Shown: positions 54,211 through 62,560 of the stretch, in pieces | Layout of the letters: each line of letters opens with the position of its first letter | How positions within the stretch are numbered: the stretch's first letter is position 1 | From: Chthonomonas calidirosea T49 | GTDB lineage: Bacteria > Armatimonadota > Chthonomonadetes > Chthonomonadales > Chthonomonadaceae | DNA: 64,000 nucleotides | Assembly (NCBI RefSeq): GCF_000427095.1 | Contig: NC_021487.1 | Coordinates: forward strand, 2,076,377-2,140,376 | Reading direction: 5' to 3' | The notes under the pieces: generated by a model | What the model saw: only the letters and a program-made list of their open reading frames with translations | What the model was told of the DNA's origin: nothing | Databases searched by the model: none | Position numbers and translations under genes: made by a program

Positions 54211-55314
54211 ATGCTAGAAAGACGCCTGCGAAAGAACCTGGATTGGCCTCTTTTGCTGTTTACATCTCTTCTAACGGTTGTGGGACTTGTTGTCCTCTAC
54301 AGCGTTACCCATGCCGATCCAAGTCCCGCCTATAAAAAGCAGATTCTGTGGATGGTATTAGGATATGGTGGGCTGATCGCGGCAACATGGATAGACTACC
54401 ATATTTACCAGAGAACGGCACGCCATTTTTATGTGGTGAATCTGCTGCTACTGACTCTCGTGCTCATTTTTGCGCATAAGACGAATGGAGCTGCCCGTTG
54501 GATACGGATCGCCGGCTTCGAGTTTCAGCCCTCCGAAACGGCAAAACTCTTTACGATATTGACGTTAGGAACCTACCTTACGAGGCATCAAGAGACCATA
54601 GGTAGCTGGCGTACGCTGCTTGCATCGCTTGGTCATATTCTTATACCCACCCTGCTGATCTTTAAACAACCCGATTTCGGCACATCGCTGGTGCTTGTGG
54701 CTATTTGGGCGGGCATGGTGTTCCTTGCTGGGGCCGATCCGCGCAAGATAGGTGTCCTTGCCCTCACCGGTGTGGCGCTCTTTGCCCTCGTATGGCATTC
54801 CAACAAGATCATTCGTCCCTACCAAAAAGAGCGCCTCACGATCTTCCTTGACCCCCAGGCCGATCCGTCGGGATCGGGCTACCATGTGGTGCAAGCCCGC
54901 ATCGCCATAGGTTCCGGTCGCATTTGGGGCAAGGGGCTATTGCATAGCACCCAAGTGAAGGGGGGGTTCATTCCAGAGAAGCAGACAGACTTCATTTTTA
55001 CCGATATCGGTGAGGAGTTAGGATTGGTAGGGGGTATTGGGGTGATTTTGTTGTATGGGGGACTGCTCTGGCGAGGGTATAAGATCATTGCCGAGGTAGA
55101 TGAGGACACTTATGGGAAACTTGTAGCAACCGGCGTTGTGACCATGATCGCGTTCCATGTGGTTGTGAATATCGGAATGAACGTCGGAATTGTGCCAGTA
55201 GCTGGCGTTCCTCTGCCGCTAATTTCTGCCGGAGGAAGCAACGTATTGGTTACCCTATTTAGCATTGGGCTGTTAGAGAGCATCTCCGTGCACAAGCATC
55301 AGTTGCTGTTCTAG
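54211..55314 (+). CDS. rodA: Rod shape-determining SEDS protein RodA
   Basis: 367 aa from the ATG at 54211, after an ACGAGG site. SEDS-family peptidoglycan glycosyltransferase with about ten membrane segments: LDWPLLLFTSLLTVVGLVVLYSV at the start. Markers: RWIRIAGFEFQPSETAKLFTILTLGTYL, PDFGTSLVLVAIWAGMVFLAG, YHVVQARIAIGSGRIWGKGLL, and DIGEELGLVGGIGVILLYGGLL (conserved Asp/Glu). The position alone, without pbp2 or mre genes, does not settle RodA versus FtsW, but the signature favours RodA. Confidence 0.85.
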   Translation: MLERRLRKNLDWPLLLFTSLLTVVGLVVLYSVTHADPSPAYKKQILWMVLGYGGLIAATWIDYHIYQRTARHFYVVNLLLLTLVLIFAHKTNGAARWIRIAGFEFQPSETAKLFTILTLGTYLTRHQETIGSWRTLLASLGHILIPTLLIFKQPDFGTSLVLVAIWAGMVFLAGADPRKIGVLALTGVALFALVWHSNKIIRPYQKERLTIFLDPQADPSGSGYHVVQARIAIGSGRIWGKGLLHSTQVKGGFIPEKQTDFIFTDIGEELGLVGGIGVILLYGGLLWRGYKIIAEVDEDTYGKLVATGVVTMIAFHVVVNIGMNVGIVPVAGVPLPLISAGGSNVLVTLFSIGLLESISVHKHQLLF

Positions 55315-55366
55315 TGTAGGATTCGCAAAATTTTAGTAGAAACGGGAAACTCCCTTTTGAAACTTG

Positions 55367-55419
55367 TGGTATAATATTAATACGAAGCGGTTCGATTCCG
55401 CAAAAAGCGAACCGTTTCG
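55367..55419 (+). promoter_or_regulatory. Extended -10 promoter and leader hairpin of the first pseudopilin gene
   Basis: TGG-TATAAT at 55367-55375 without a good -35. In the leader, CGAAGCGGTTCG (55383-55394) can pair with CGAACCGTTTCG (55408-55419), 12 bp with one G-U, before the ribosome site AGGGAGG at 55440. The stem may regulate or stabilise the mRNA. Confidence 0.5.
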
Positions 55420-55452
55420 ATTCTTCTATCATTTTAACCAAGGGAGGTCTCT

Positions 55453-56286
55453 ATGAACCCTAAACAGCGAGGTTTTACCCTCATTGAGCTGCTCGTGGTT
55501 ATCGCGATTATAGCGATATTAGCAGCTATTCTCTTTCCCGTCTTTGCCCAAGCCCGTGAAAAGGCGCGTGCCATTACTTGCCTCTCCAACATGAAGCAAA
55601 TAGGTACCGGGCTTATGATGTACCTACAGGATTATGATGAAACCTACCCCATGGATCAGTACTTCTCTGACCCAGGAACCTGGAAAGATCAACACTATTG
55701 GCACGACTCGATCTACCCCTACATCAAAAACGGCGATCGCTATGCCAACGCGGCCGGTAACTTGGTGACCTGGGGACAGGGTGGCATCTTCCACTGTCCT
55801 TCCTTCCCTAGCAACCAAAGCGGACAGTACGGCATCAACAACAGCATCTCCAATGATGGTTGGTGCCCTTGGAACCCTCCGAGCAACGTGCACGTCGCCA
55901 CCGAAGCAGCGCTGCCCACCCCGGCATCCACCATTGTGATCGCGGAAAAAGGACAAAATGACGCCCCCTGGGGCTTTGCGGTATTCGACTCTGCCGAGTG
56001 GGCATGGACGGACTATGTGGCGCCGGTAAACGGTGTTCCCACGCACAACGGCCCCCACTATGATCTTGACCAGAGCATGAATCACGACTGCGACTATACA
56101 AACACCAATGGCTCAGGGACTTGGGATGGGTGTGGCCTCTTCCCACGCTACCGGCATACCAACACCACCAACGTAGCCTTCTGCGACGGACACGCAAAAG
56201 CGATGACCCGTGGAAGCATCAACTGGTATTACAACATCTATCCCGGGCCTACCGGTGTTGGGCCTACCATCTATGAACCCTACTAA
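55453..56286 (+). CDS. DUF1559-family pseudopilin-like protein
   Basis: 277 aa. Type IV/II pseudopilin head: short leader then [25 protein letters not shown], with Gly-Phe cleavage before Phe and Glu+5. After the helix, [32 protein letters not shown] is the DUF1559 region common in Armatimonadota and Planctomycetes. The end has [13 protein letters not shown] (the H-x9-DG motif). It would be processed by a prepilin peptidase and displayed outside the inner membrane. Role (adhesion, secretion) unknown. A GGGAGG site precedes the ATG; a terminator follows. Confidence 0.93.
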   Translation: MNPKQRGFTLIELLVVIAIIAILAAILFPVFAQAREKARAITCLSNMKQIGTGLMMYLQDYDETYPMDQYFSDPGTWKDQHYWHDSIYPYIKNGDRYANAAGNLVTWGQGGIFHCPSFPSNQSGQYGINNSISNDGWCPWNPPSNVHVATEAALPTPASTIVIAEKGQNDAPWGFAVFDSAEWAWTDYVAPVNGVPTHNGPHYDLDQSMNHDCDYTNTNGSGTWDGCGLFPRYRHTNTTNVAFCDGHAKAMTRGSINWYYNIYPGPTGVGPTIYEPY

Positions 56287-56305
56287 AACGTGTGAGTAGG
56301 CTATA

Positions 56306-56340
56306 GGGGTTGGCCTTCTGGATGGCCAACCCCATTCTCT
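56306..56340 (+). terminator. Rho-independent terminator after the first pseudopilin gene
   Basis: GGGGTTGGCC (56306-56315) / GGCCAACCCC (56324-56333), perfect 10-bp stem, 8-nt loop, then ATTCTCTTCTT. Confidence 0.7.
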
Positions 56341-56370
56341 TCTTGCATTCCACTTAGGAGGGACGTTCAA

Positions 56371-56613
56371 ATGCAATATCCTATCTATAGACTCGGCCTT
56401 GCCTTAGTGCTTTTCGGCCTTCTAGCCGGCTGCAGCGGCAGCAATAACGCCTATATCGACTCCTCTAAGCAAAAGCTATCTAACGGGGCCAGTAGCCTCG
56501 CAAATCAGCAAATTCAACAAATAGAAAACAACCCTCACATCCCACCGGCAGCTAAAGCCGCAGCAATCAACCAAATTCGTAGCCATCAAAATTTCGGGCC
56601 AGGAAAACCCTAG
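56371..56613 (+). CDS. Small lipoprotein
   Basis: 80 aa. Signal LGLALVLFGLLAGC with lipobox LLAGC (Cys about 21), then a short Asn/Gln/Ala-rich hydrophilic mature part (SSKQKLSNGASSLANQQIQQIENN). No domain recognised. A TTAGGAGGG site precedes the ATG. The stop abuts the downstream frame, so it may be co-transcribed with the PhyH gene 51 bp later. Confidence 0.8.
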   Translation: MQYPIYRLGLALVLFGLLAGCSGSNNAYIDSSKQKLSNGASSLANQQIQQIENNPHIPPAAKAAAINQIRSHQNFGPGKP

Positions 56614-56663
56614 TGCGTTCTCGAAACGATCGTATAGACGCCATACAGACGGAGGGTCTATCT

Positions 56664-57545
56664 ATGAGATTGTTAACAACAGAACAGATCGAAGCTTTCC
56701 GAGAAGAAGGGGTTCTGGTCGTTGAAGACGTCTTCTCCGAAGCAGATCTCGCCCCAGTTATAGCGGAGTACGCCGACTGGATCGATCGGAAAGCCAAACA
56801 GCTTGCAGAGGAAGGCAAAATCAAAGACCTCTACCCTGAGGCCCCCTTCGAACGCCGCATCGCCCTTCTCTACGCACAGTGCCCTCAAATTACCGAAGGG
56901 TTGGATATCATGTATGTCCGAGGGCCTGCCACGTTCACGTTTCTTCATAATGAGCGCCTGCTCGATATCGCTGAGCAGCTTATCGGGCCGGAAATCACCT
57001 GTAATCCCATTCAACATATCCGCTCTAAAGTACCAGCAGCGCTTACAGGAGAAGGAAGTGGCTTTTACAACGTGCCCTGGCATCAGGATGCCGCCGTTAC
57101 TTGGGAAGAAGCCGACAGCTCCAACATCATCACCTTCTGGATTCCTTTAGCCGATGCCACGGTAGAAAACGGCTGTATGGAGGTGATGCCCAAAGCATGG
57201 AAACTTGGCTACCTTCCTCATCAGGCCGAAGGAGGTACCACGATTCGTCCGGAGTGCCTTCCAAACATCCAACCCAGACCGGTACCTGTGCGCAAGGGCG
57301 GCATGGTGATTATGCACCGCCATACCCCACACCGCTCTACCCCTAACTACACCGACCAGGTGCGCTGGAGCCTCGATCTACGCTATCAGCCTACCGGTGA
57401 GCCAACTGGTCGCCCTTTCCATCCCGATTTTGTGGTAAGAAGCCGCAAAAACCCTCAAAGCGTGCTATGGGACTACGAGAAATGGTGTGCGCTGTGGGAG
57501 CAGGCTTTGGCCAATTCCAAAGGAATGAAAGCCCATCGTGTATGA
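56664..57545 (+). CDS. Phytanoyl-CoA dioxygenase-family protein (second)
   Basis: 293 aa from the ATG at 56664 with GGAGG eight bases upstream. Fe(II)/2-oxoglutarate oxygenase. Iron ligands: VPWHQDAAVTW (HxD, about 149-151) and a distal His in MHRHTPHRSTPN; the Arg of QVRWSLDLRYQP would bind 2-oxoglutarate. Also FWIPLADATVENGCMEVMPKAW. The sequence is unlike the PhyH at 11232. Substrate unknown. Terminator at 57557-57599; the DUF6785-like gene follows 155 bp later. Confidence 0.88.
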   Translation: MRLLTTEQIEAFREEGVLVVEDVFSEADLAPVIAEYADWIDRKAKQLAEEGKIKDLYPEAPFERRIALLYAQCPQITEGLDIMYVRGPATFTFLHNERLLDIAEQLIGPEITCNPIQHIRSKVPAALTGEGSGFYNVPWHQDAAVTWEEADSSNIITFWIPLADATVENGCMEVMPKAWKLGYLPHQAEGGTTIRPECLPNIQPRPVPVRKGGMVIMHRHTPHRSTPNYTDQVRWSLDLRYQPTGEPTGRPFHPDFVVRSRKNPQSVLWDYEKWCALWEQALANSKGMKAHRV

Positions 57546-57555
57546 GTATTCTGCT

Positions 57556-57605
57556 TCCCGTCAAGCGTTCTGCGCCGGTTTTGCAAACGCTTGACGGGAC
57601 CATAT
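57556..57605 (+). terminator. Rho-independent terminator after the second PhyH gene
   Basis: CCCGTCAAGCGTT (57557-57569) pairs with AACGCTTGACGGG (57586-57598), 13 bp perfect, with 16-nt loop, then ATATTTTCTGTTT. Confidence 0.7.
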
Positions 57606-57656
57606 TTTCTGTTTATCTTTCCATGACCTTTTATGGCAACGGTCTAATGGGTTGTG

Positions 57657-57665
57657 TGCTAAAAT
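57657..57665 (+). promoter_or_regulatory. Extended -10 element before the DUF6785-like gene
   Basis: TGC-TAAAAT, no clear -35. Transcription would start near 57672, 29 nt before the GTG at 57701. Confidence 0.4.
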
Positions 57666-57700
57666 CTTCCCTAATTCCCCAAGTCACGTAGGAGACTTTC

Positions 57701-59719
57701 GTGAGCGCCGAAACCTTACCGCCTAGCGCTAAGGCGACAGCACAAATTTCTACTCCTCGTTCTCAACGAGGAATCGGCATTACGCGTCGCGCTCTCGTCA
57801 TCGGGGTATTGCTGATTCCGCTCATGTGTTTTTGGAACGAGTACACCGAGATCGTGGCACAGGCCACCGACCTGGCCGCCATGTCGCTGATCATTGCTGT
57901 TGTTTTTGCTCTTTTCGTTATTTTACTTATCAACTTTATGCTCAAACGCTATCTGCCTAAATATGCGCTCACCCAGGCCGAGATCATGTACATCTACATC
58001 ATGCAGACGACCTCCATTGGCATCTCTGGCATCGGTATGATGCAGTTTCTCAATACCTTTTTAGCGGATGTCTTCTACTATGGCACCCCGGAGAACCACT
58101 GGAAGGAGAAGCTGCTACCTGCAGTGAGACCCTGGCTACTCCCGAAGGAGAGCGTGGTTAAAGCCTACTTCACTGGTCAATCGAGCTTTTGGCGCCTCGA
58201 TCACATTCTAGGTTGGCTCTCTCCCATTCTGGTATGGTCGGCTTATATCGTTGTTTTGCTGGGAGTGATGCTCTGCATGGCGGCGCTTTTTCGGCGGCAG
58301 TGGGCCGATCAGGAGCGACTGAGTTTTCCTATCACGCAGCTGCCCCTCGAAATCAGCAAGGAGGGATGGGCGAGCGATCTGTTCTCTAATCGTTTGCTCT
58401 GGATAGGTTTTCTTATTCCCGTCGTGCTGGAGTCGCTCGCCTCGCTCAACTACCTGTACCCCAACATCCCTTTCATCCCCATTAAGCCAAGCGATCCGCG
58501 GCTCGATCTCACGCCTCTGTTTAGCAATCCTCCCTGGAATGGGGTTGGCACGCTGCAACTCTCTTTCTACCCCCTTGTCATCGGGCTAACCTACTTTTTG
58601 CCTTTAGATGTGGCGTTTTCGCTCTGGTTCTTCTATCTCTTTGGCAAAATGGAGAATGTGATGGCTACCGCTTTCGGCTACCACCAGCCCGGTGCTAGCA
58701 TGGCCGCCGCCGATATGCCTTATTTAGGGGAGCAGTCCGCAGGTGCGTTTATTATGGTGGCGCTTTTCGCGCTTTACGGAGCTAGGCGGCATATTAAAGC
58801 GGCGGCGCGGAGCCTCTTTTCCAGGGTTCAACGACGGCAACTCGACGACGCCAACGAACCGTTGCCCTATCCTCTTGCCTTAGTGGGAACGATTGGAGGG
58901 CTGATCTTCTTGGTGGTCTTCGGCATGGCCATTGGAATGAGTTGGTGGGTGCCGGTTTTGTTCTTCATTCTGTTTTATTTCTACGTCATCACCTTTACTC
59001 GGATGCGAGCGGAGGCCGGCCTGCCATGGGGATTTGGGCCGGATATGAACGTACACAACCTCATGCGAGCCGCCGGCGGTACACAGGCATTTACCCCTGC
59101 CAACCAAATCGGGCTTAATATTCTGCTGTGGCAAGACCTTGATATGCGCACCACTCAGATGCCCAATCACTTAGAGGCCATGAAGATCGGGGAGAGCACA
59201 CGAATGAATCTGCGCCATGTGGCCGCAGTCATTATGGTGGCGATTGTGGTGGGCACCCTCTCCTCTTGGGCTGCTGTGCTCACCTGCTACTATCAGTATG
59301 GAGCTGCCACGGCCAAGGTCAACGACTGGCGTACCTACATGGGCAAAGTGCCTTGGACGACCATGAAAGACTGGCTGGACAACCCCGTGCGTCCCAACCT
59401 TGCTCGCATGGAGGGGGTAGGGGTCGGCATGTTGGTAACCGCTTTTCTTATCTTTATGCGTTCTCGGTTTGTTTGGTGGCCGTTTCACCCGATAGGCTAT
59501 GCGGTCTCAGGCACATTCACCATGGCGTGGCTGTGGTGTGCAACCCTTGTCGGTTGGCTACTGAAAGCGCTCATCATTCGGTATGGCGGCATGAGCTCTT
59601 ATCGGCGCTATCTGCCTTTCTTCATCGGGCTTATTTTAGGGGACTACATTACCGGCAGCGTTTGGGCCATCTATGGGTCTGTTACCGGCATCCACACCTA
59701 CCGATGCTTCCCGATCTAG
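57701..59719 (+). CDS. DUF6785/DUF6784-like multi-pass membrane protein
   Basis: 672 aa, GTG start with GTAGGAG upstream. About 12 membrane segments: LVIGVLLIPLMCFWNEYTEIV, SLIIAVVFALFVILLINFML, ... SWWVPVLFFILFYFYVITFTRMRAEAGLPWG. The stretch PQAEIMYIYIMQTTSIG-like and ERLSFPITQLPLEISKEG match what I recall of DUF6785 proteins of Armatimonadota and Planctomycetes. Transport function is probable (oligopeptide-transporter-like) but unproven. It follows a PhyH gene, a pairing that may be functional. No partner ATPase is near. Confidence 0.8.
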   Translation: MSAETLPPSAKATAQISTPRSQRGIGITRRALVIGVLLIPLMCFWNEYTEIVAQATDLAAMSLIIAVVFALFVILLINFMLKRYLPKYALTQAEIMYIYIMQTTSIGISGIGMMQFLNTFLADVFYYGTPENHWKEKLLPAVRPWLLPKESVVKAYFTGQSSFWRLDHILGWLSPILVWSAYIVVLLGVMLCMAALFRRQWADQERLSFPITQLPLEISKEGWASDLFSNRLLWIGFLIPVVLESLASLNYLYPNIPFIPIKPSDPRLDLTPLFSNPPWNGVGTLQLSFYPLVIGLTYFLPLDVAFSLWFFYLFGKMENVMATAFGYHQPGASMAAADMPYLGEQSAGAFIMVALFALYGARRHIKAAARSLFSRVQRRQLDDANEPLPYPLALVGTIGGLIFLVVFGMAIGMSWWVPVLFFILFYFYVITFTRMRAEAGLPWGFGPDMNVHNLMRAAGGTQAFTPANQIGLNILLWQDLDMRTTQMPNHLEAMKIGESTRMNLRHVAAVIMVAIVVGTLSSWAAVLTCYYQYGAATAKVNDWRTYMGKVPWTTMKDWLDNPVRPNLARMEGVGVGMLVTAFLIFMRSRFVWWPFHPIGYAVSGTFTMAWLWCATLVGWLLKALIIRYGGMSSYRRYLPFFIGLILGDYITGSVWAIYGSVTGIHTYRCFPI

Positions 59720-59767
59720 GGGCTGCCGTGCTTACCGAGGAAAGCAACAGGTTCTATGAAGAAAGAA

Positions 59768-59841
59768 CGCGCCTGGAGGGATTCGAACCCCCGACACCCA
59801 GTTCCGAAGACTGGTGCTCTAATCCACTGAGCTACAGGCGC
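59768..59841 (-). tRNA. tRNA-Arg (anticodon TCG)
   Basis: 74 nt cloverleaf on the minus strand. Acceptor GCGCCTG/CAGGCGC (7 bp), D-arm GCTC...GAGC, anticodon stem CCAGT/ACTGG with loop CTTCGGA (anticodon TCG, Arg CGA), T-arm GGGGG-TTCGAAT-CCCTC, discriminator G. CCA is not encoded. Only tRNA seen in the window. Confidence 0.95.
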
Positions 59842-59911
59842 ACGCACCATTTAAATTACCTCAAAAGCCTCTCCTTTGAAAAGGCCTCGTGTTTAAGAGG
59901 CTCTTCACCCC

Positions 59912-59941
59912 TTGACAGATGGCCCTTCACCTCGCCATAAT
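59912..59941 (+). promoter_or_regulatory. Promoter for the cobalamin-riboswitch transcript
   Basis: TTGACA (59912-59917), 18-bp spacer, CATAAT (59936-59941). Transcription would start near 59948, just before the riboswitch aptamer. A second TTGACA at 59950-59955 has no fitting -10. Confidence 0.65.
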
Positions 59942-59960
59942 ATAGCCCCTTGACAATTTT

Positions 59961-60098
59961 TTCGGTCGCAGTGGCTGCGCGTCATCGCGTGGCTGAAATA
60001 CGGGGGAAGTCCGGTGAGAATCCGGCGCAGTCCCGCTGCGGTATCCCACTCCGACCTCTCGGACGTGGGTAAGCCCGAATGCCCGCCTGCGACGCATC
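59961..60098 (+). ncRNA. Cobalamin (B12) riboswitch
   Basis: On the plus strand the core has the usual order: GGGGGAAGTCCGGTGAGAA (P3/J region), TCCGGCGCAGTCCCGCTGC, then a hairpin, then the B12-box AAGCCCGAATGCCCGCC (60071-60087). The closing helix P1 pairs GTCGCAG (59965-59971) with CTGCGAC (60087-60093). A further inverted repeat GCATCAC (60094-60100) / GTGATGC (60124-60130) just after may be part of the expression platform, though no clear T-tract follows. The next gene is a DUF1559 pseudopilin-type gene starting at 60275, not a B12 synthesis or transport gene, which is unusual. Confidence 0.85.
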
Positions 60099-60274
60099 AC
60101 GTAAGCCCTTCGAGAGAGAGGGTGTGATGCACGAACGTGTACCGGCAACTCGATTTCTGGCTCCTTTAGCCTCGCTAGTACATCCCTCGAGCATCCCCTC
60201 GCTCCTCGAAGTCCGATCTGCCTCTTCCGAGGCCAGACCGAACGAAACTCAAAACGACGAAAGGAGCGAACCGT

Positions 60275-61054
60275 ATGCAAGTCAAACCCTTTGCGAAGAG
60301 CGCCCAGAGCGCCTTCACCCTCATAGAGCTGCTAGTTGTTATAGCGATAATCGCTATATTAGCAGCTATTCTCTTTCCCGTCTTCGCGCAAGCGCGGGAA
60401 AAGGCGCGCCAGATCAGCTGCGCTTCCAATCTGCGCCAAATTGGCCTTGCCACCCAAATGTACCTCGAAGACTACGATGAAACCTTTCCCCTCTACGTTT
60501 ACTACGATGCCACGGGTGCCGAATACTGGATGGGCCACATTACCGGCACCTATCCTAACGAAACGTGCGACCTAACCAAAGGCCCTCTCTATCCCTATAT
60601 GAAGAACAAGGAGATGCAGCGCTGCCCCGATTGGACAGGACAGCTGCTTTACGGGGCCGACATCGGCTACGGTTACAACTGGGGCTATCTCGGCTCGGAC
60701 TGTTACATGAACACCGCCTGCATGAGCGGACAACTATGGCCACCGGTCAACCCAGCCTCCTTAGCTTCTCTTAGCGCCCCTGCTGACAAGATCGTGTTCT
60801 CCGATTCGGGCTACTACAACGCCCCTTGGTACGGCGGAAACGGCCAGATGGTGGAGACTCCTGCCATTGACCCGCCAAGTCAGTGGTACGGCACCCCAAC
60901 GATGGATTTCCGCCATGTTGACTCGCACAAAACCGTAAACACTCAGACGCAGACCATTACCGAGTACGGGTTAGCGAACATCGTATGGGGTGACGGGCAT
61001 GTGAAACCTCTGCATCAGTCACAGGTTACCGACGCCATGTTCACGCGAGACTAA
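60275..61054 (+). CDS. DUF1559-family pseudopilin-like protein downstream of the B12 riboswitch
   Basis: 259 aa. Leader of about 12 residues ([12 protein letters not shown]), then [45 protein letters not shown] with the pseudopilin cleavage site and Glu+5, then [12 protein letters not shown]. The tail has [11 protein letters not shown], the DG-H end of DUF1559, but the His nine residues upstream in the first copy is replaced here. About 60 bp of DNA in the helix region is nearly identical to the gene at 55453. ATG has an AAAGGAG site eight bases upstream. Hairpins follow at 61078-61128. Expression is likely coupled to cobalamin level if the riboswitch works in this arrangement. Confidence 0.9.
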   Translation: MQVKPFAKSAQSAFTLIELLVVIAIIAILAAILFPVFAQAREKARQISCASNLRQIGLATQMYLEDYDETFPLYVYYDATGAEYWMGHITGTYPNETCDLTKGPLYPYMKNKEMQRCPDWTGQLLYGADIGYGYNWGYLGSDCYMNTACMSGQLWPPVNPASLASLSAPADKIVFSDSGYYNAPWYGGNGQMVETPAIDPPSQWYGTPTMDFRHVDSHKTVNTQTQTITEYGLANIVWGDGHVKPLHQSQVTDAMFTRD

Positions 61055-61077
61055 AGCTCGGATCTAAGCCTAATACC

Positions 61078-61128
61078 CCCTCTCCTTCGCTCTTCTGCCG
61101 CTGCAGCAGAGGGGATCGGAGGAGAGGG
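61078..61128 (+). terminator. Branched hairpin after the second pseudopilin gene
   Basis: Outer stem CCCTCTCC (61078-61085) / GGAGAGGG (61121-61128); inner hairpin CTCTTCTGC (61090-61098) / GCAGCAGAG (61103-61111), one mismatch. Followed by ATGTTTATTG, a modest T-tract. Likely terminator. Confidence 0.5.
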
Positions 61129-61249
61129 ATGTTTATTGCTTTCGTTATGAGCCATGTAGAGATAGGAACGGAGTCAGATGCTCCTCTTAGTTCCCACACG
61201 GTTCACAGACTTGTTGCTCCAATCAACGGCTGTCTTCTCCTAACAGCAG

Positions 61250-61657
61250 CTACTTATCGAAGGAACCTAGCTGCGGAGGGATGAAGTGTTCCATCTCCAC
61301 TTGGGATACCTTCTGCTTGCCCACTACCTCCAAACGGATACGCCGCATCTGAAGCATGTACTCTATCCCTGGAGCCTCTCCTAATCCCAAGGCGGGAGCT
61401 GCCTTCGATGGGTCGGTATCAGAAAAACCTAGCCCCATGATGCTCAACGCTTTCAACTGTCCGTTCGGCTGAGAGGCTCTCATGAACCGAACGAGCATCA
61501 GAGAAGGAGTAGCGGTACCTATCTCTCCCTTTGCGGATAGCTTGCCGCGTGCGTCTGTCGTAGGAGATTGACCTATAAAAAGGCAAGACAGAAGAGGGAA
61601 GCCTTGGTGCCAGCCCGTTAGAAGCAAAAAAAGAACACTATCTTGCCCTATCTCCAA
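61250..61657 (-). CDS. Hypothetical protein
   Basis: 135 aa from a TTG at 61657 that overlaps the upstream mini-ORF. A hydrophobic start (VLFLLLTGWHQGFPLLSCLF) suggests signal or anchor. The mature part has DARGKLSAKGEIGTATPSLMLVRFM and IRLEVVGKQKVSQVEMEHFIP. No family recognised. The start is uncertain: a one-frame shift would join it to the 41-codon ORF upstream. Low-to-moderate confidence. Confidence 0.45.
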   Translation of the reverse strand: MEIGQDSVLFLLLTGWHQGFPLLSCLFIGQSPTTDARGKLSAKGEIGTATPSLMLVRFMRASQPNGQLKALSIMGLGFSDTDPSKAAPALGLGEAPGIEYMLQMRRIRLEVVGKQKVSQVEMEHFIPPQLGSFDK

Positions 61658-61773
61658 GGGGCCGAGCAGGCCTCAACCACAGAAAACAGAAGGCCTCCTA
61701 AGACAAAACCTATCAGCAGGCTCAAGGGCGAAAGGCTGAGCCGAAGCTCATAGCGTTTCCTTAAGAACGACAT
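61648..61773 (-). CDS. Possible 41-aa membrane-anchor ORF
   Basis: MSFLRKRYELRLSLSPLSLL start and hydrophobic IGFVLGGLLFSVVEACSAPW: a basic N-terminus and one membrane segment, like a signal anchor or lipoprotein signal. Its 3' end overlaps the ORF at 61250-61657 by 10 bp in another frame. It may be a real small protein or the 5' part of a frameshifted gene. Confidence 0.35.
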   Translation of the reverse strand: MSFLRKRYELRLSLSPLSLLIGFVLGGLLFSVVEACSAPWR

Positions 61774-61785
61774 TTTGCAATTCCA

Positions 61786-62183
61786 TCATCTCTTAAAAGC
61801 ATTTCCATGTTTCGAGAGAGGGTAGGGCACCCCCTTCCCGTTATCTCGCAAACAGCATCCTACCCATCCGATCTTGTAGCAGCCTGCTGCTGTCCCACTT
61901 TTACAGCGAATGACAAGCCACGAAGTGCCGCGGCCACAACCACCAGGGAGAGGCTGAGGATACCCGCCTCCACCCTCAGGAGGTGAAGGAGAAGATGGAT
62001 TTTGACTCTCCAAGCATTTAGCTATATTAGCTATACATGATCCAGCTGGCCGCTAGCTGGCCTCCAGGGGCTCTGGGCGCTACCGCTCGTGTACATGCTC
62101 ACCCCGAAATGGTCGTACCCAAGGCCGACGCCCTTCCCCTCATTACTCGATAGCACGTTCCCACTCCCGTCCGTTATCAGCTC
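61786..62183 (-). pseudogene. Remnant of an Rhs-family protein
   Basis: On the minus strand, 62183-62031 encodes an open 50-codon frame with Rhs-core hallmarks: LITDGSGNVLSSN, YDHFGVSMYTSGSA, SPWR. It ends at a TAG at 62031. In another frame, 62010-61786 gives a Cys-rich end (CGRGTSWLVIRCKSG; CYKIGWVGCCLR) like a small Rhs C-terminal domain. A single frameshift near 62040-62060 would join the two. There is no upstream Rhs core. Probably a broken or displaced Rhs end. Confidence 0.45.
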
Positions 62184-62548
62184 TCAGTCCCTTCATCTTC
62201 GCAGTCTCTTTCTGTTGTACTTTTCTCGCGCCGCATCTCCTCCTCAATCTGTTCAAAAAGCTCCTCATAGCGCTTTAGCGAGTCTTGGCTCTGATCCCCT
62301 AACTTCGTTGAGCCAGGACAGGATAGCCCATGAGGGATAGCTGGAACCGGCTCACTTTGCGCTACGCGCTCTTGATAGGCATCCCAAACACGCTTTGCCT
62401 CTTCCTCTTGCCCGCTCATTCGTAATGCTAGGCTGTAAAGGGACTGGATCATCCCATCGGTTGGATACCGCTCTGCCGCCCTGCGGTAGACCGGAAGACG
62501 GGAAAGATCCGGCTTGATATGAATTCTCACTAGCGCCATCTCGAACAT
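62177..62548 (-). CDS. TPR-like hypothetical protein
   Basis: 123 aa, ATG at 62548 with an AAGGAG site that overlaps the TAA of the upstream gene, so the two are coupled. One tetratricopeptide-like helix pair (YRRAAERYPTDGMIQSLYSLALRMSG, QEEEAKRVWDAYQERV), then an acidic coiled tail. No signal peptide. Role unknown; in the context of an Rhs remnant it could be an immunity-type protein. Overlaps the Rhs remnant by 7 bp. Confidence 0.6.
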   Translation of the reverse strand: MFEMALVRIHIKPDLSRLPVYRRAAERYPTDGMIQSLYSLALRMSGQEEEAKRVWDAYQERVAQSEPVPAIPHGLSCPGSTKLGDQSQDSLKRYEELFEQIEEEMRREKSTTERDCEDEGTES

Positions 62549-62560
62549 ACTCGGTTCTCC

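Noticed and set aside
59950..59955. Second TTGACA as a -35 box
   Set aside because: No -10 hexamer at 16-19 bp; it lies inside the predicted transcript leader.
60079..60480. Plus-strand ORF of 133 codons across the riboswitch and into the pseudopilin gene
   Set aside because: Shadow frame: Arg/Ser/Pro-rich, overlapping a better gene and the structured RNA.
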